From positions 1-56,695 of the forward strand of contig CAZUMW010000033.1 of NCBI GenBank assembly GCA_964621615.1: a stretch of DNA of 56,695 bases. The letters run 5' to 3'. Below the pieces are notes generated by a model. That model saw only the letters and a list, made by a program, of their open reading frames with translations. It was not told where the DNA came from and did not search any database. Positions 8,141 through 17,046 of this stretch are shown in pieces. Numbering within the stretch: position 1 is the first letter of the stretch; each line of letters begins with the position of its first letter. Source of the stretch: CAZUMW01 sp964621615. GTDB lineage: Bacteria; Desulfobacterota; WTBG01; CAIYCZ01; CAIRTM01. The position numbers and the translations under genes were made by a program.

Positions 8141-9640
8141 TTAAAACGCCTTCTTCGAGTCCAGCATAATCTGCTTAATTTCCTCGCGTATCGCTGCAAG
8201 GCTTTCTGCGTCAATCTCGAGTATTTTTGCAGATTCAAGAGATGCCGCATCAAGCTCTTCGTCGTTAAAAACACTGTAGCCGATAGAGCGCGTGAGCATA
8301 TTGGCTAGATGGACAACCAGCACTTCCTGAGGGGTGTCCTTTGAAACATTTGCACCTTCGTGCTGGATAGCAACGCTTTTATACTCTTTACCGAAGCCCC
8401 AGCGCTCAAGCAGTGCGCCGCCGAACGAGGTGTGAGCATCCTGCATCACTTTTATAACATCGTCGATTTTAAAGCTGCCCCCGTTTTTCTGGCGAAGCAC
8501 AGCTTCAGTAAGGGCTTTCAGCAGCAGCACTTTGCCGATGTCGTGAATAAGGCCGAGAAGAAAAAATTTTTCTATGTCTTCCATGCGGAGCTGTTTTGCA
8601 ATTGCGCGTGACGTGTAGGCGGAGGCAAGGGAGTGCTGCCACATCTGCTCCATCAGGTTTTTGCACTCTTCGTTTTTTGTGTTGTACAGATCTTTGTTTG
8701 CCAGCGCGTTTACAAGGCTCTGCGTTTGTTTGAGCCCGAGACGCGGAACGGCATCCGCAACGGTTTCTATTTTTTTTGTACCCCTGTAAAGGGATGAATT
8801 TGCGGTTGAAATAAGCTTCAGCGATATAACCGAATCTTTTTCGATGACACGGGCAAGCTCGGCGGTTGTCGCCATCGGATTGTTAATCACTTTCTGGATC
8901 TGATGAATAATGTTCGGGAGCACCGGCAGCGTTATCTGGCCGCGCTTGAATTTTGCAATAATGTCCTGAATCGCCTGGGCGAGCCCTGCCTCGTCAAGCT
9001 GCTCCCCGCTTTCTTCGGATGTACCGGCTGGCGCGCCCGAAGCAGCTGCGGCTGATTGCGGGCGCACCAGCTGCAGAAAGCCTTTCACCAGTTTCGGGTC
9101 GTATCGGACTCCGGAGTCTTTTTCGATTTCTGCCAGCGCCTCCTCGTTGCCGAGGGCTTTGCGGTGCGGGCGGTCCGCTGTCATCGCGCAGAAGCTGTCC
9201 ATAACCGCAATGATTCGGGCGCCAAGCGGGATGTCGTTACCCTGCAGGCCGTCGGGGTACCCTGAGCCGTCATATGATTCATGGTGGTGCCGTATGAGCG
9301 GTATCACTCCTTTTAAAACGCTCACCTGCGATAATATGGTTTCAGCTACGACGGGGTGCATCTGTATGAGCTTAAGCTCATCATCAGTGAGATTTCCCGG
9401 CTTATTGACAAGATCGGGGGGCAAATACACCATGCCAATGTCGTGCAGAAGTCCCGCAAGATACACCTTCTGAAGCTCCCTCTTGGGTAAACCGAGCTTT
9501 TTGAAAAAGCGTGAGCAGTAGCTGGCCACCCGCTCAGAGTGGCCCTTGAGAAATGAATCGCTTTCTTCCACCAGGCGGACAAGCGCCCGGACAAGTTCGG
9601 TGTAATAGCTTTGATATGAGCTTGAGTTTTTCTGTGCCAT
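8141..9640 (-). CDS. HD-GYP plus HDOD signalling protein (copy 2 of tandem pair)
   Basis: A 499-residue cytoplasmic protein. The N-terminal HD-GYP-type domain (~15-190) has GHSERV, the HD pair at 66-67 in LLHDIGM, KPGNLTDDE, RHHHESYDGSGYPDG and IPLGARI. A low-complexity linker (~190-225) leads to an HDOD domain (~235-450; LPVLPNIIHQIQKV, FFLLGLIHDIGKVLL). HD-GYP domains hydrolyse cyclic-di-GMP; HDOD domains are regulatory helical modules. The usual HDIGK is HDIGM here, so activity is uncertain. The ATG shares its A with the TGA of the preceding paralogue (TGATG), indicating translational coupling. A third paralogue lies at 43528-44994. Confidence 0.88.
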   Translation of the reverse strand: MAQKNSSSYQSYYTELVRALVRLVEESDSFLKGHSERVASYCSRFFKKLGLPKRELQKVYLAGLLHDIGMVYLPPDLVNKPGNLTDDELKLIQMHPVVAETILSQVSVLKGVIPLIRHHHESYDGSGYPDGLQGNDIPLGARIIAVMDSFCAMTADRPHRKALGNEEALAEIEKDSGVRYDPKLVKGFLQLVRPQSAAAASGAPAGTSEESGEQLDEAGLAQAIQDIIAKFKRGQITLPVLPNIIHQIQKVINNPMATTAELARVIEKDSVISLKLISTANSSLYRGTKKIETVADAVPRLGLKQTQSLVNALANKDLYNTKNEECKNLMEQMWQHSLASAYTSRAIAKQLRMEDIEKFFLLGLIHDIGKVLLLKALTEAVLRQKNGGSFKIDDVIKVMQDAHTSFGGALLERWGFGKEYKSVAIQHEGANVSKDTPQEVLVVHLANMLTRSIGYSVFNDEELDAASLESAKILEIDAESLAAIREEIKQIMLDSKKAF

Positions 9641-11151
9641 CAGAAAATCGTAGCGCTTGTTTCGATTATTTGTTTTACGTCGCCGGAAGCCCCGTCAAGG
9701 TCAGACGCGCTCAGCTCAAGCAGCTTCGCAGACTCGACGTCAGGAAGGTCGAGCCAGTCATCATCGATCGGGCTGAATCCGATAGTGCGCGTGAGCAAAT
9801 TTGCCAGGTGCACAACCAGCACCTCTTTTTTAGTCGAGGGAAAAAGCTTCTGCGTGTCGTGCATTTCAGCTACCCGGATGTATTCCGGAGTAAATTCCCA
9901 GTGCTGCAGAATTATTCCCCCGAATTTCTGGTGCGGCTCATGAACTGCAGTGAGAATGTCTGAAGCAGCAAGGCCCGCACACTGATCATACTCTGCGAGC
10001 GCTTTTATAAGAAGCACTTTCCCGATATCGTGGATAAGGCCCATGAGAAACAGCTTGTCGGCCTCTGTTACCCCGGCTTTGCGCGCAATCGATCGTGCGC
10101 CGTAGGCGGTCGCCAGAGCATGGATCCACAGCTTCTCCATGATTGCGGCTGTTTCGGGGTTTTTGGCGGTGTAGAGGTTTTTTGTCGCAATGGCATTAAT
10201 GATGTTTTGTGTTTCTTTCATGCCGAGCCGCGGTACCGCCTGCTTTATAGTGGTTATTTTGTCTGTTCCCCGGTACACCGGAGAGTTTGCAACCGAAATA
10301 AGCCGCACTGAAATTACTGCATCTTTCTCGATCACGGCAGCCAGGTCTTCAGTGTCTGAATTCGGCTCGTTCATGACCTTTTCTATCTCCTGCACGACTT
10401 TCGGCAGCACCGGCAGGTCGATTTCTCCGCGCTGAAACCGCTCTATAATATCGGCAATTATTTCATCAACCGTTTCAGGGGCTTTTTTCTTTTTCGGGGG
10501 CCCGGCGCTTTCGTCTGCGGCCTGCCCTGAGGTCGCGGGCGACGGGCGTGGCGCAGATTTGACCTGCGCAGATTGGATACAGGCGATAAACGGGCCGATC
10601 AGATCGGGATCGTACTGAGCTCCTGCCCTTGTTTTGAGTTCATTGAGCGCAGCCTCGCGGGGAAGGGCCGGCCGGTGCGGGCGGGCGGAGCTCATTGCGT
10701 CATAGCTGTCTGCAATGCACAGAATGCGCGCGCCGAATGGAATCGCTGCTTCCTTAAGGCCGCCGGGATAGCCGCTGCCGTCAAATGACTCATGATGATG
10801 GCGGATAAGGGGCAGAGCGTTTTTTAAGATGCTCATGTTGGAGAGAACGTTGACAGCTATGGTGGGGTGCTTTTGAATGAGCGCACGATCACCGTCTGTT
10901 AAATTTTCTGTTTTGTGTATGATTTCAATCGGAATGGCCACCATGCCGATGTCGTGAAGCAGGCCGGCAAGGTAGATTTGATCTGCGTGCTGTTTCGGCA
11001 GATTCAGCCACTTTGCCAGCTGAACGCCGAGCGTAGCCACCCGGGATGAATGGCCTCGTATGAATTCGTCCTTCTGCTCTATGACTGAAACCAGCGTTTT
11101 GACAAGCTCGGCAAAGATCTGTTTGTTTTTATTTATTGAATTCGGTGCCAT
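9640..11151 (-). CDS. HD-GYP plus HDOD signalling protein (copy 1 of tandem pair)
   Basis: A 503-residue paralogue of the gene that follows it, with the same architecture: an HD-GYP-type domain (GHSSRV at 33-38, HD at 66-67 in LLHDIGMVAIP, RHHHESFDGSGYPGG, IPFGARI) and an HDOD domain (LPVLPKVVQEIEKV, FLMGLIHDIGKVLLIKAL). The linker is rich in Pro, Ser and Lys, including PPKKKKAPE. As in the other two copies, the Lys after HDIG is Met. All metal-binding His and Asp motifs seem present. There is no clear ribosome-binding site before the ATG. The two proteins could act as a heteromer; that is inference from coupling and similarity. Their effect on c-di-GMP cannot be decided from sequence. Confidence 0.88.
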   Translation of the reverse strand: MAPNSINKNKQIFAELVKTLVSVIEQKDEFIRGHSSRVATLGVQLAKWLNLPKQHADQIYLAGLLHDIGMVAIPIEIIHKTENLTDGDRALIQKHPTIAVNVLSNMSILKNALPLIRHHHESFDGSGYPGGLKEAAIPFGARILCIADSYDAMSSARPHRPALPREAALNELKTRAGAQYDPDLIGPFIACIQSAQVKSAPRPSPATSGQAADESAGPPKKKKAPETVDEIIADIIERFQRGEIDLPVLPKVVQEIEKVMNEPNSDTEDLAAVIEKDAVISVRLISVANSPVYRGTDKITTIKQAVPRLGMKETQNIINAIATKNLYTAKNPETAAIMEKLWIHALATAYGARSIARKAGVTEADKLFLMGLIHDIGKVLLIKALAEYDQCAGLAASDILTAVHEPHQKFGGIILQHWEFTPEYIRVAEMHDTQKLFPSTKKEVLVVHLANLLTRTIGFSPIDDDWLDLPDVESAKLLELSASDLDGASGDVKQIIETSATIF

Positions 11152-11194
11152 GAGGGGGATGTGCCGGTGAATAAATTATAAATACATGCTTTCC

Positions 11195-12577
11195 TTACCA
11201 TTTCAGCAGTACACTGTAGCGCAGCGCTGTGCTTTTTCCGCCGGCAACCGGAATATAAAACACCGCTTTTGAGGCATCTGTCTGGTGCGCAGCATGGGTG
11301 GATTCGCTCAGCTCCCAGTCGCCCTGAAAATGTTCAATTGTTTTTATATGTATATCCTGCTTCTTGTGGTTGCGCAAACGGATTTCAACTTTTTCCCGCC
11401 TGCTGCTGCGGTCAATTGCTTGGCGGGAGGTGACGGTTCTGGATGCGGAAACATCAAAAGCGCTGCCGGCCTGCATTGCTGCGCGTCCCGCTGCCGGTGT
11501 GTGCTCAATGGAATCCTCCCCGATAAAACGAAGGGCGCCGCTGTTGTCTGATATATACAGCTGCACGGTGCCGCCGGGCAGCGGTGTTGCCGGTCCGCGG
11601 GTGCTTTCATTTTTAAATTCATATTCGACCCGTACCTGCGAGTCGCTTACCCTTGGCTCATAAATATAGGCTTTAGAAACAGGGCGGTCAGCGGCCGGGA
11701 AAAGCGGGAAGTGCGTAGTGCGGCCGGCTGGAAGGGATGCCGGCCGGTTAAGCGTGTATTGATGATATTCAAACAGCGGCTGCTCTCGGAATGATGAGCT
11801 GTCAGCCTGCTGTGCTGACATGTGCTGTGAGGAGCGGCGGTAAAAAATCTGTTTGTTTTTTTCAATATGTATATCACCCGCAATGAGGGTAACGGCAGCA
11901 TTTTTGACGTGTGCCGACGTATTGTTTTTTACAGCGGCGGCGCCGCTGAAAGCCATTGATTGTTCCCCCTCATTAACAACTGCGGTATAAAAAGCCTCCC
12001 ATGACAGGCCGCCGGTCAGATAGCTCAGCCGTGCCAGAAGCGGCCCTGCAGCCGTGCTGTGAAGGGAGACGTTTAGCGTCGGCGTGCAGGCAAGCGAGCC
12101 TATTGGGCGGGGAATCTCGTAGGCGGTTATCGATGATGTCGGGATGATTCGTAAAGAGCCCTCGCTTTCCCTGACAAACAGCTCGCCCGGGCCCACGGTG
12201 AGCAGCTGCCCTGATACGGTTGTGTTTCCTGTGGTGGACAGCGTTATAGGGCGGGAAAGGTTACGCTGCAGAAGCGTTTCTCGCCGATCGAGATCCCATG
12301 CATATGACTGTTCGCGTATGGTGAAGGAGGAGGTCCCTGCAGGCATGAGGCGAATTGAAGCTGGGTCAGCTTCCGCGGGGAAGCCGCTGAAACTGAGGTG
12401 CCTGACACCCTCTGCTGCCGGTATGGTGTGGGTTGACTGAACCTGTGCGCGGTTGTCTCTATAAATAGTCAACGAAACAGAATTTCCGTGAGCGGGCAGA
12501 TCAGCATATGCGCTTTTGAAGAAAAAAACAACTATGATACAGATAATCGTACCGGGCAGGTATGAAATAATTTTCAT
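11195..12577 (-). CDS. Exported DUF4139-domain protein
   Basis: A 460-residue protein with an N-terminal signal peptide (IICIIVVFFFKSAYA) and no further membrane segment. The N-terminal half is beta-rich (SLTIYRDNRAQVQSTHTIPA). The C-terminal two thirds match the DUF4139 family, seen in YLTGGLSWEAFYTAVVN, AAVKNNTSAHVKNAAVTLIA and the closing strands up to LRYSVLLKW. Members are secreted or periplasmic proteins of unknown biochemical role, so none is assigned. The gene is a single unit, 43 bases upstream of the HD-GYP pair on the same strand. A dispersed repeat (12627-12730) lies just upstream of its start. Confidence 0.75.
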   Translation of the reverse strand: MKIISYLPGTIICIIVVFFFKSAYADLPAHGNSVSLTIYRDNRAQVQSTHTIPAAEGVRHLSFSGFPAEADPASIRLMPAGTSSFTIREQSYAWDLDRRETLLQRNLSRPITLSTTGNTTVSGQLLTVGPGELFVRESEGSLRIIPTSSITAYEIPRPIGSLACTPTLNVSLHSTAAGPLLARLSYLTGGLSWEAFYTAVVNEGEQSMAFSGAAAVKNNTSAHVKNAAVTLIAGDIHIEKNKQIFYRRSSQHMSAQQADSSSFREQPLFEYHQYTLNRPASLPAGRTTHFPLFPAADRPVSKAYIYEPRVSDSQVRVEYEFKNESTRGPATPLPGGTVQLYISDNSGALRFIGEDSIEHTPAAGRAAMQAGSAFDVSASRTVTSRQAIDRSSRREKVEIRLRNHKKQDIHIKTIEHFQGDWELSESTHAAHQTDASKAVFYIPVAGGKSTALRYSVLLKW

Positions 12578-12626
12578 GATAGAGCCTGTTGTCCCTGCAT
12601 TTTGTGGATGGACGAATGCATAATAT

Positions 12627-12730
12627 CACTGGTGTCCAACATAATGAAACGAAGCCGGTTCGGGCGGGGCTATCCAATAACCCCGCAACACCTTCAAGAG
12701 ATTATGGAACGGCATGTGCCGTTAAATTTA
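12627..12730. repeat. Left-end fragment of the TGTCCAAAATAA-type repeat element
   Basis: This stretch matches 49017-49120 almost base for base over about 100 bases. Both copies share GGTGTCCAA, GAAGCCGGTTCGGGCGGGGC, CCCCGCAACAC and GGCATGTGCCGTTA. It ends with a palindrome, AACGGCATGTGCCGTT (12708-12723). The matching right-hand inverted end seen at 49300 is absent here, so this is a one-ended fragment. It fills most of the gap between the DUF4139 gene and the methyltransferase. The gene-like start MERHVPLNL inside it is shared with the other copy (MQRHVPLHF), which may be the remnant of an encoded protein. Confidence 0.7.
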
Positions 12731-12731
12731 T

Positions 12732-13418
12732 TTAAATTGTGTCGCTTCGGCAGAAAAACAGGCCGGCCGATCCCAGCGGGGTAACGGTAACGGTCCGGAA
12801 ACGCTCTGCCAGAGTATCATGCAGTGAAGCCAGGCTGTCACTGGCGTTTGCGAAGACCCCGATTGTATTATATACTCTCAAAAATACACGTGCAAGAAGA
12901 GAGTGACGTGCGCCATAGCCGAGTATTGTTGAGCCGAACAGCACAGCTCCCGGAGCCAGGAGAGGCTGTATGTTGTCAAAAACCACCGCTTTGTCATGCA
13001 TCGTGCCGGGAAGGCAGTGCAGCACATAGTTAAGGGATGCTGAATTAAACGGGGCTCTGTCAGGGAAAAACGGCTCAAGAATATTACAGCGATAAGAAGT
13101 AACATTGTATCTGCTCAGTCTGCGGGCGCTTTTTTTCAAACAGGAAGCATTCAAATCAACGAGCGTTATCATAGAGGTGTGTGCAGCCGTTGCACAGCAG
13201 GCCGGGAACATGCCTGTTCCAGGTCCGATTTCGAGGTGATTGCCCGATAGATAGGTTTTGTAAAGCTGTTTAATCTCCCTTGACGGGCACCGCCATACAA
13301 AGCGGTTTGAAAAACCGGCAACAAAAAGGTCATACGCAGAAAGCACCGGTTTTATATATATGCGCTGACCGTCATGAACATGTTTCGGTACGGGGGGTTT
13401 TGGCTTTTGTGTATCCAT
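12732..13418 (-). CDS. Class I SAM-dependent methyltransferase
   Basis: A ~228-residue protein with a Rossmann-type methyltransferase core: motif I HLEIGPGTGMF, the acidic end of the next strand in ITLVDLNASCLKKSARRL, and a later motif SLNYVLHCLPG. It transfers a methyl group from S-adenosylmethionine to an unknown acceptor. The N-terminal segment (YDLFVAGFSNRFVWRCP) resembles small quinone/lipid-type methyltransferases, but specificity is not claimed. I prefer the ATG at 13418. A GTG at 13478 is in frame but lies inside a repeat and has no ribosome-binding site. The gene sits between two same-orientation copies of a repeat end (12627 and 13475), suggesting it may be a mobile or recently moved segment. 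Confidence 0.75.
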   Translation of the reverse strand: MDTQKPKPPVPKHVHDGQRIYIKPVLSAYDLFVAGFSNRFVWRCPSREIKQLYKTYLSGNHLEIGPGTGMFPACCATAAHTSMITLVDLNASCLKKSARRLSRYNVTSYRCNILEPFFPDRAPFNSASLNYVLHCLPGTMHDKAVVFDNIQPLLAPGAVLFGSTILGYGARHSLLARVFLRVYNTIGVFANASDSLASLHDTLAERFRTVTVTPLGSAGLFFCRSDTI

Positions 13419-13474
13419 AATATGCTGGTGAGCAGGATCCGGTTTATACGTTGTACATGAGAGAGGATTTTCCC

Positions 13475-13550
13475 TCACTGGTGTCCAAAATAATAATCAT
13501 GGGTAACCCCCCTGCTTTGTCGGGGGCCCGGAGTTTGACATATGCGGGAA
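13475..13550. repeat. Repeat-end stub fused to a type A hairpin repeat
   Basis: CTCACTGGTGTCCAAAATAAT (from 13475) repeats the left end of the 12627 and 49017 elements. It runs directly into AATAATCATGGGTAAC, a C-rich/G-rich hairpin and GAGTTTGACATATGCGGGA, which is the type A hairpin repeat also found at 55478 and 56559. The in-frame ATG at 13542 is part of this repeat, which is why a later start was chosen for the protease gene. Confidence 0.65.
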
Positions 13551-13622
13551 TACAAATGGTTTTATTTTCTGTATTATATCGGGCCATTGCCTTTTAGCTG
13601 GAAACGTTTTATACACTGTACT

Positions 13623-15113
13623 ATGATCTGCTGTGTTTTTTCAAGCAATCTCAGAAGGTGGGCGTTACTGCTGTTTGCCGTATTTCTTTGCTCTGCGGCT
13701 GGCTGCGCTACGAACCCGGTGAGCGGAAAGCAGGAATTTGTTCTCATGAGCGAGCAGCAGGAGCTTGCGCTGGGAAAAGAGCTCGACCCCACGATCAGAA
13801 AAGACTATGGAGTGTACGGCGATCCTGAACTGCAGCGGTATGTGGACGGCCTCGGGCAGCGCCTTGCAGCCCTGTCTCATCGGCCGGATATTTTTTTTCA
13901 TTTTACGGTACTTGACTCACCGCTTGTCAACGCTTTTGCTTTGCCCGGCGGATATATCTATATCACCCGCGGCCTGCTTGCCTATATAAACAGCGAGGCG
14001 GAGCTTGCCGGTGTGCTGGGGCATGAAATCGGTCATGTGACCGCCCGCCATGCTGTTCGTCAGTATACCAAAGCGGCCAGCTATCAGATCGGTGCCGGCA
14101 TAGCATCGGTTGTTGCACCGGAGGCCGCCCGCGCCTATGGAGAGCTTGCCGGGGTTGTATTTGCAGCCATCCAGAGCGGTTACAGCAGGGAATATGAAAC
14201 CGAAGCGGACCGGCTGGCGATGACCTATGCTGCGCGTACCGGTTATGATCCCGGTGCGATAACATCGCTACTGAACACCCTTATGCTGATACGTGAAGAA
14301 AAAAACGGCGGCTCGTCCTACACGAGCCTTTTTGCCACGCACCCCAAAGCCGAAACACGTATAAGCCGCGTGCTGGAAGAGATGAATCTGCAGGGGCTGG
14401 AGTCAGCAGGTTCGTCGCTGGTGAAGCGGCAGACATATCTGCAGCATATAGACGGCCTGCTGTTCGGCAGCGATGTTCACGCAGGGGTTGTTGCCGGAGC
14501 TGTATTCAGGCACCCGGATCTGCAGATTGAAGTGGTTTTCCCGGATGGCTGGCCGGTGGAAAACAAACCGGATGCAGTCAGAGCGGAAGAGCCGGGCGGC
14601 AGCGCGTTTGTCGAGCTGCGGCTGTACCGGCTTTCAAAAAAAATATCGCTGGAAGCAGCGGCGCAGCGCATAGCGCACACGTACGGGTTCCGCCTTTTAT
14701 CAACAGGCGGGCACACCACCGTTAACGGTATGCGGGCCTATGTTGCATCATATGGCGGCCGAAGCAGCGATGCAGGCCCGGTGGTGGTAAGAGCCGGGTT
14801 TTTCAAAAAGAGCGATACGGTAATGTATATTTTCGGGGTTGCCCCGACCGATAGGTTTGTCGCTTTAAACCCGGTGTTTGAGCGGACAATTGAAAGTTTC
14901 AGACAGCTTACCGACGACGAGGCGGAAAGCATAAAGCCAACGTGCGTGCATCTTTACCGCGTCGCACGGCCCTGCACCCTTGCAGAGGTGCTTCAGAAGC
15001 TGGGGCGCCAGCCCGCTGAGCTCAGAACCGTTTCTCTTTTAAACGGATGGGATCCCGATGCAGCGCATGACCTTCGTCCGGGAATGGCGGTCAAGGTGCT
15101 GCGCAATCAGTAG
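13623..15113 (+). CDS. M48-family zinc metalloprotease lipoprotein (BepA/YggG-like)
   Basis: A 496-residue periplasmic protease. A signal peptide ends in a lipobox with Cys28 (LCSAAGC). The zinc site is HEIGH (134-138) with the third ligand Glu192 in YETEAD. The flanking FALPGGYIYITRGLL and SRHYE-like SREYETEADRLA segments are typical of outer-membrane protein quality-control proteases. The C-terminal ~60 residues (VARPCTLAEVLQKLGRQP, then LNGWDPDAAHDLRPGMAVKV) look like a LysM-like cell-wall binding module. The ATG at 13623 was chosen because it starts the signal peptide; the ATG at 13542 lies in a repeat. The likely role is turnover of misfolded envelope proteins. Confidence 0.88.
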   Translation: MICCVFSSNLRRWALLLFAVFLCSAAGCATNPVSGKQEFVLMSEQQELALGKELDPTIRKDYGVYGDPELQRYVDGLGQRLAALSHRPDIFFHFTVLDSPLVNAFALPGGYIYITRGLLAYINSEAELAGVLGHEIGHVTARHAVRQYTKAASYQIGAGIASVVAPEAARAYGELAGVVFAAIQSGYSREYETEADRLAMTYAARTGYDPGAITSLLNTLMLIREEKNGGSSYTSLFATHPKAETRISRVLEEMNLQGLESAGSSLVKRQTYLQHIDGLLFGSDVHAGVVAGAVFRHPDLQIEVVFPDGWPVENKPDAVRAEEPGGSAFVELRLYRLSKKISLEAAAQRIAHTYGFRLLSTGGHTTVNGMRAYVASYGGRSSDAGPVVVRAGFFKKSDTVMYIFGVAPTDRFVALNPVFERTIESFRQLTDDEAESIKPTCVHLYRVARPCTLAEVLQKLGRQPAELRTVSLLNGWDPDAAHDLRPGMAVKVLRNQ

Positions 15114-15150
15114 TGGCTTGCAAACGCTGCTTGGAGCAAGGGGGTTGTTT

Positions 15151-16254
15151 TTATGCAGGAAGAGCATGCTGCCTTATTTTTTTTCGCGCTTCCGGATGCT
15201 TCGTGTTATGGATGAGAACGCGCTGATAGGCATGGCGGACCATGGTTGATCCCATTTTGTCAAGTATGCGCGCACGGTGCAGCAGGGCTGACTGATTGCC
15301 CGGATCCAGAGAAATGCACTGCTCGAAATAGTGAAGGGCGGTTTCAAGGTTGCGCACTTTTTTCCCATAAGCATACACCCAGCCGAGCATGTTGTACAGG
15401 GTCGGATTATTGTGGAGCTCGTGCTGAATGTGGTGCCCGAACGTTATTGCTTTCTCTTCCACATCTGTGGAATCGCCGTTAAGGGATATGTGCGATATGT
15501 AGGCGCGCAGCAGAAGCCAGTACAGCCACTGTTCCTGAAAACACACCGCAGCTGCCTCTTCCATTTTTTCGAGCAGCCCGTTTTGCATTGCGGGCGGCAT
15601 CGAGCGTATAATTTCAAAATTCACAAACGACTGCAGCTCATATACGCGCATGCCCTGGGTGAACCCTTTACACACCAGGTCATGGGGCTGCCCGAAGCGC
15701 ACATTTATCCGGCTGTTGTGCCGGCAGGATTTATGAATACGGTCTCCCACCATGATTTTGCTTATTGTGCCATCCCGCGAGGCCGACTCTATTCTCTTTG
15801 TCAGATTGATTGTGTAGCCTTCAATATTCGGCTGGGGGATGCCGGTGCTGCTGCGCCAGGGGCGAACAGCCTTGATAACTTTTCCCCAGTTTATTCCAAC
15901 CCCGATCTGTGAAACCGGGCGCTGCTCGTGGAGTATCTTTCGGTTAAATTCAGAGACAAGCCATGCGAGCTTCAATTTCATTGCAATGAGCAATGCGTTG
16001 CGGATATCGTAGTTCAGATTGCCTGAGTACAGGAAAACTTTTACTTCATCCCCCACTATTGACCACTCAGCGTCAACGCCGCACGCGGTATAGCCATACC
16101 GGCTGAGGTGATCGGAAACAACGGCATGCATGGTGTTTTGAAAATCAAGCAGCATATCATCATATTCAACGAGCGAAAGATTTTTCGCAAGCTCCGTCGA
16201 GTTCATTAAATCTGAAAATAAAATAGTGGCGGTTATAGGCTTTTTCATCATCAC
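15151..16254 (-). CDS. Class III adenylate/guanylate cyclase-like protein with TPR region
   Basis: A 367-residue cytoplasmic protein. The N-terminal cyclase domain carries the first metal Asp (ILFSDLMNSTEL), the second metal site (SIVGDEVKVFLYSG), GVGINWGKV, and the Asn and Arg of the transition-state motif (INLTKRIESAS), so it could be catalytic. After a linker the C-terminal half is helical with TPR-like repeats (YNMLGWVYAYGKKVRNLETA, ALHYFEQCISLDPGNQSALL). The start is GTG at 16254, with ATGs at 16251 and 16248. It overlaps the stop of the coiled-coil gene (GTGA), so the two are coupled. The nucleotide made (cAMP or cGMP) and its receptor are unknown. Confidence 0.82.
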   Translation of the reverse strand: MMMKKPITATILFSDLMNSTELAKNLSLVEYDDMLLDFQNTMHAVVSDHLSRYGYTACGVDAEWSIVGDEVKVFLYSGNLNYDIRNALLIAMKLKLAWLVSEFNRKILHEQRPVSQIGVGINWGKVIKAVRPWRSSTGIPQPNIEGYTINLTKRIESASRDGTISKIMVGDRIHKSCRHNSRINVRFGQPHDLVCKGFTQGMRVYELQSFVNFEIIRSMPPAMQNGLLEKMEEAAAVCFQEQWLYWLLLRAYISHISLNGDSTDVEEKAITFGHHIQHELHNNPTLYNMLGWVYAYGKKVRNLETALHYFEQCISLDPGNQSALLHRARILDKMGSTMVRHAYQRVLIHNTKHPEARKKIRQHALPA

Positions 16255-16760
16255 AGCTCGAAATCTATTGTGTGCTCCCGTATGACTTCCTTCATTTTCC
16301 GGTTGTCGGCGGAAAAATCTTCTATGCTTCGGGACAGCGCTTTTATTTCGCGCTCGCTGTCCTTAAGCGTGTGCAGAACAAAATCATAGCGCGTCGTAAC
16401 GGAAGCGTCTAAATCCTTGAGTGATTTTTTTATCGGATTTAGCTTTGATTCCATATCCTGTCTGATTTGTTCATCTTTTTCAAACAGGAGCGCGACACGC
16501 TGGGTGAGGTCATTTATGTCGGATATTATTACTTGTATCTTTTTGGAAAAATCTTTTTGCAGGGATCCTATGGCGGTTTCAATCAGGCTGTTCGCTTTTT
16601 CCTGGTTTGCCTGCAGCGAAACTATGCATTCTTGAACATCGTTTATTTTCTTTTGTGTTTTTTTACGAATAAGGATTGTGAAAAGAAAAATACTGAGGAC
16701 CAGAAGGGTCAATATGACGTCCAGGATTTCGGGAGTTAACAAGTACACCTCTTTACTCAT
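16251..16760 (-). CDS. Single-pass membrane protein with long coiled coil
   Basis: About 169 residues: a short outside or lumenal start (MSKEVYLLTPEILD), one transmembrane helix (VILTLLVLSIFLFTILI) followed by positive residues (RKKTQKK), and then an almost entirely helical cytoplasmic part with heptad patterns up to the end. No family was recognised. The ATG at 16760 has a GAAACGG-type ribosome-binding site. An in-frame upstream start (16811) adds a Val/Arg-rich segment and is less likely. It is translationally coupled to the nucleotidyl cyclase, so it may tether or regulate that enzyme at the membrane (inference). Confidence 0.65.
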   Translation of the reverse strand: MSKEVYLLTPEILDVILTLLVLSIFLFTILIRKKTQKKINDVQECIVSLQANQEKANSLIETAIGSLQKDFSKKIQVIISDINDLTQRVALLFEKDEQIRQDMESKLNPIKKSLKDLDASVTTRYDFVLHTLKDSEREIKALSRSIEDFSADNRKMKEVIREHTIDFEL

Positions 16761-17046
16761 TACCGTTTCTGCAGAGCGTAAAACAACCGCGCGAACAGCA
16801 TCAGAGTGCATTCACATAGCAGGCACGCAGGTTATTTTATCTATTATAATATATAAACACGCCAAGTCAACAGCAAAGAGGGGAAAGGAGTTTTTACCGG
16901 CTCATTCATGGATATGGGTCAGGCTGAGCCCGGCACAATAAATTACTTGTTCACAGGATGGGCCGCGGGTACTATATTTGTTATGAGAAAGCGTGGCGTT
17001 CGGGCAGCTTACCCTGATAAAGACATGTAAGGATAACTGGATCGGC

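Noticed and set aside
12602..12784. 60-residue rightward frame inside the 12627 repeat as a complete gene
   Set aside because: Only the first few codons (RHVPL) are shared with the 49094 frame, after which they diverge; at best both are remnants of an element-encoded protein.
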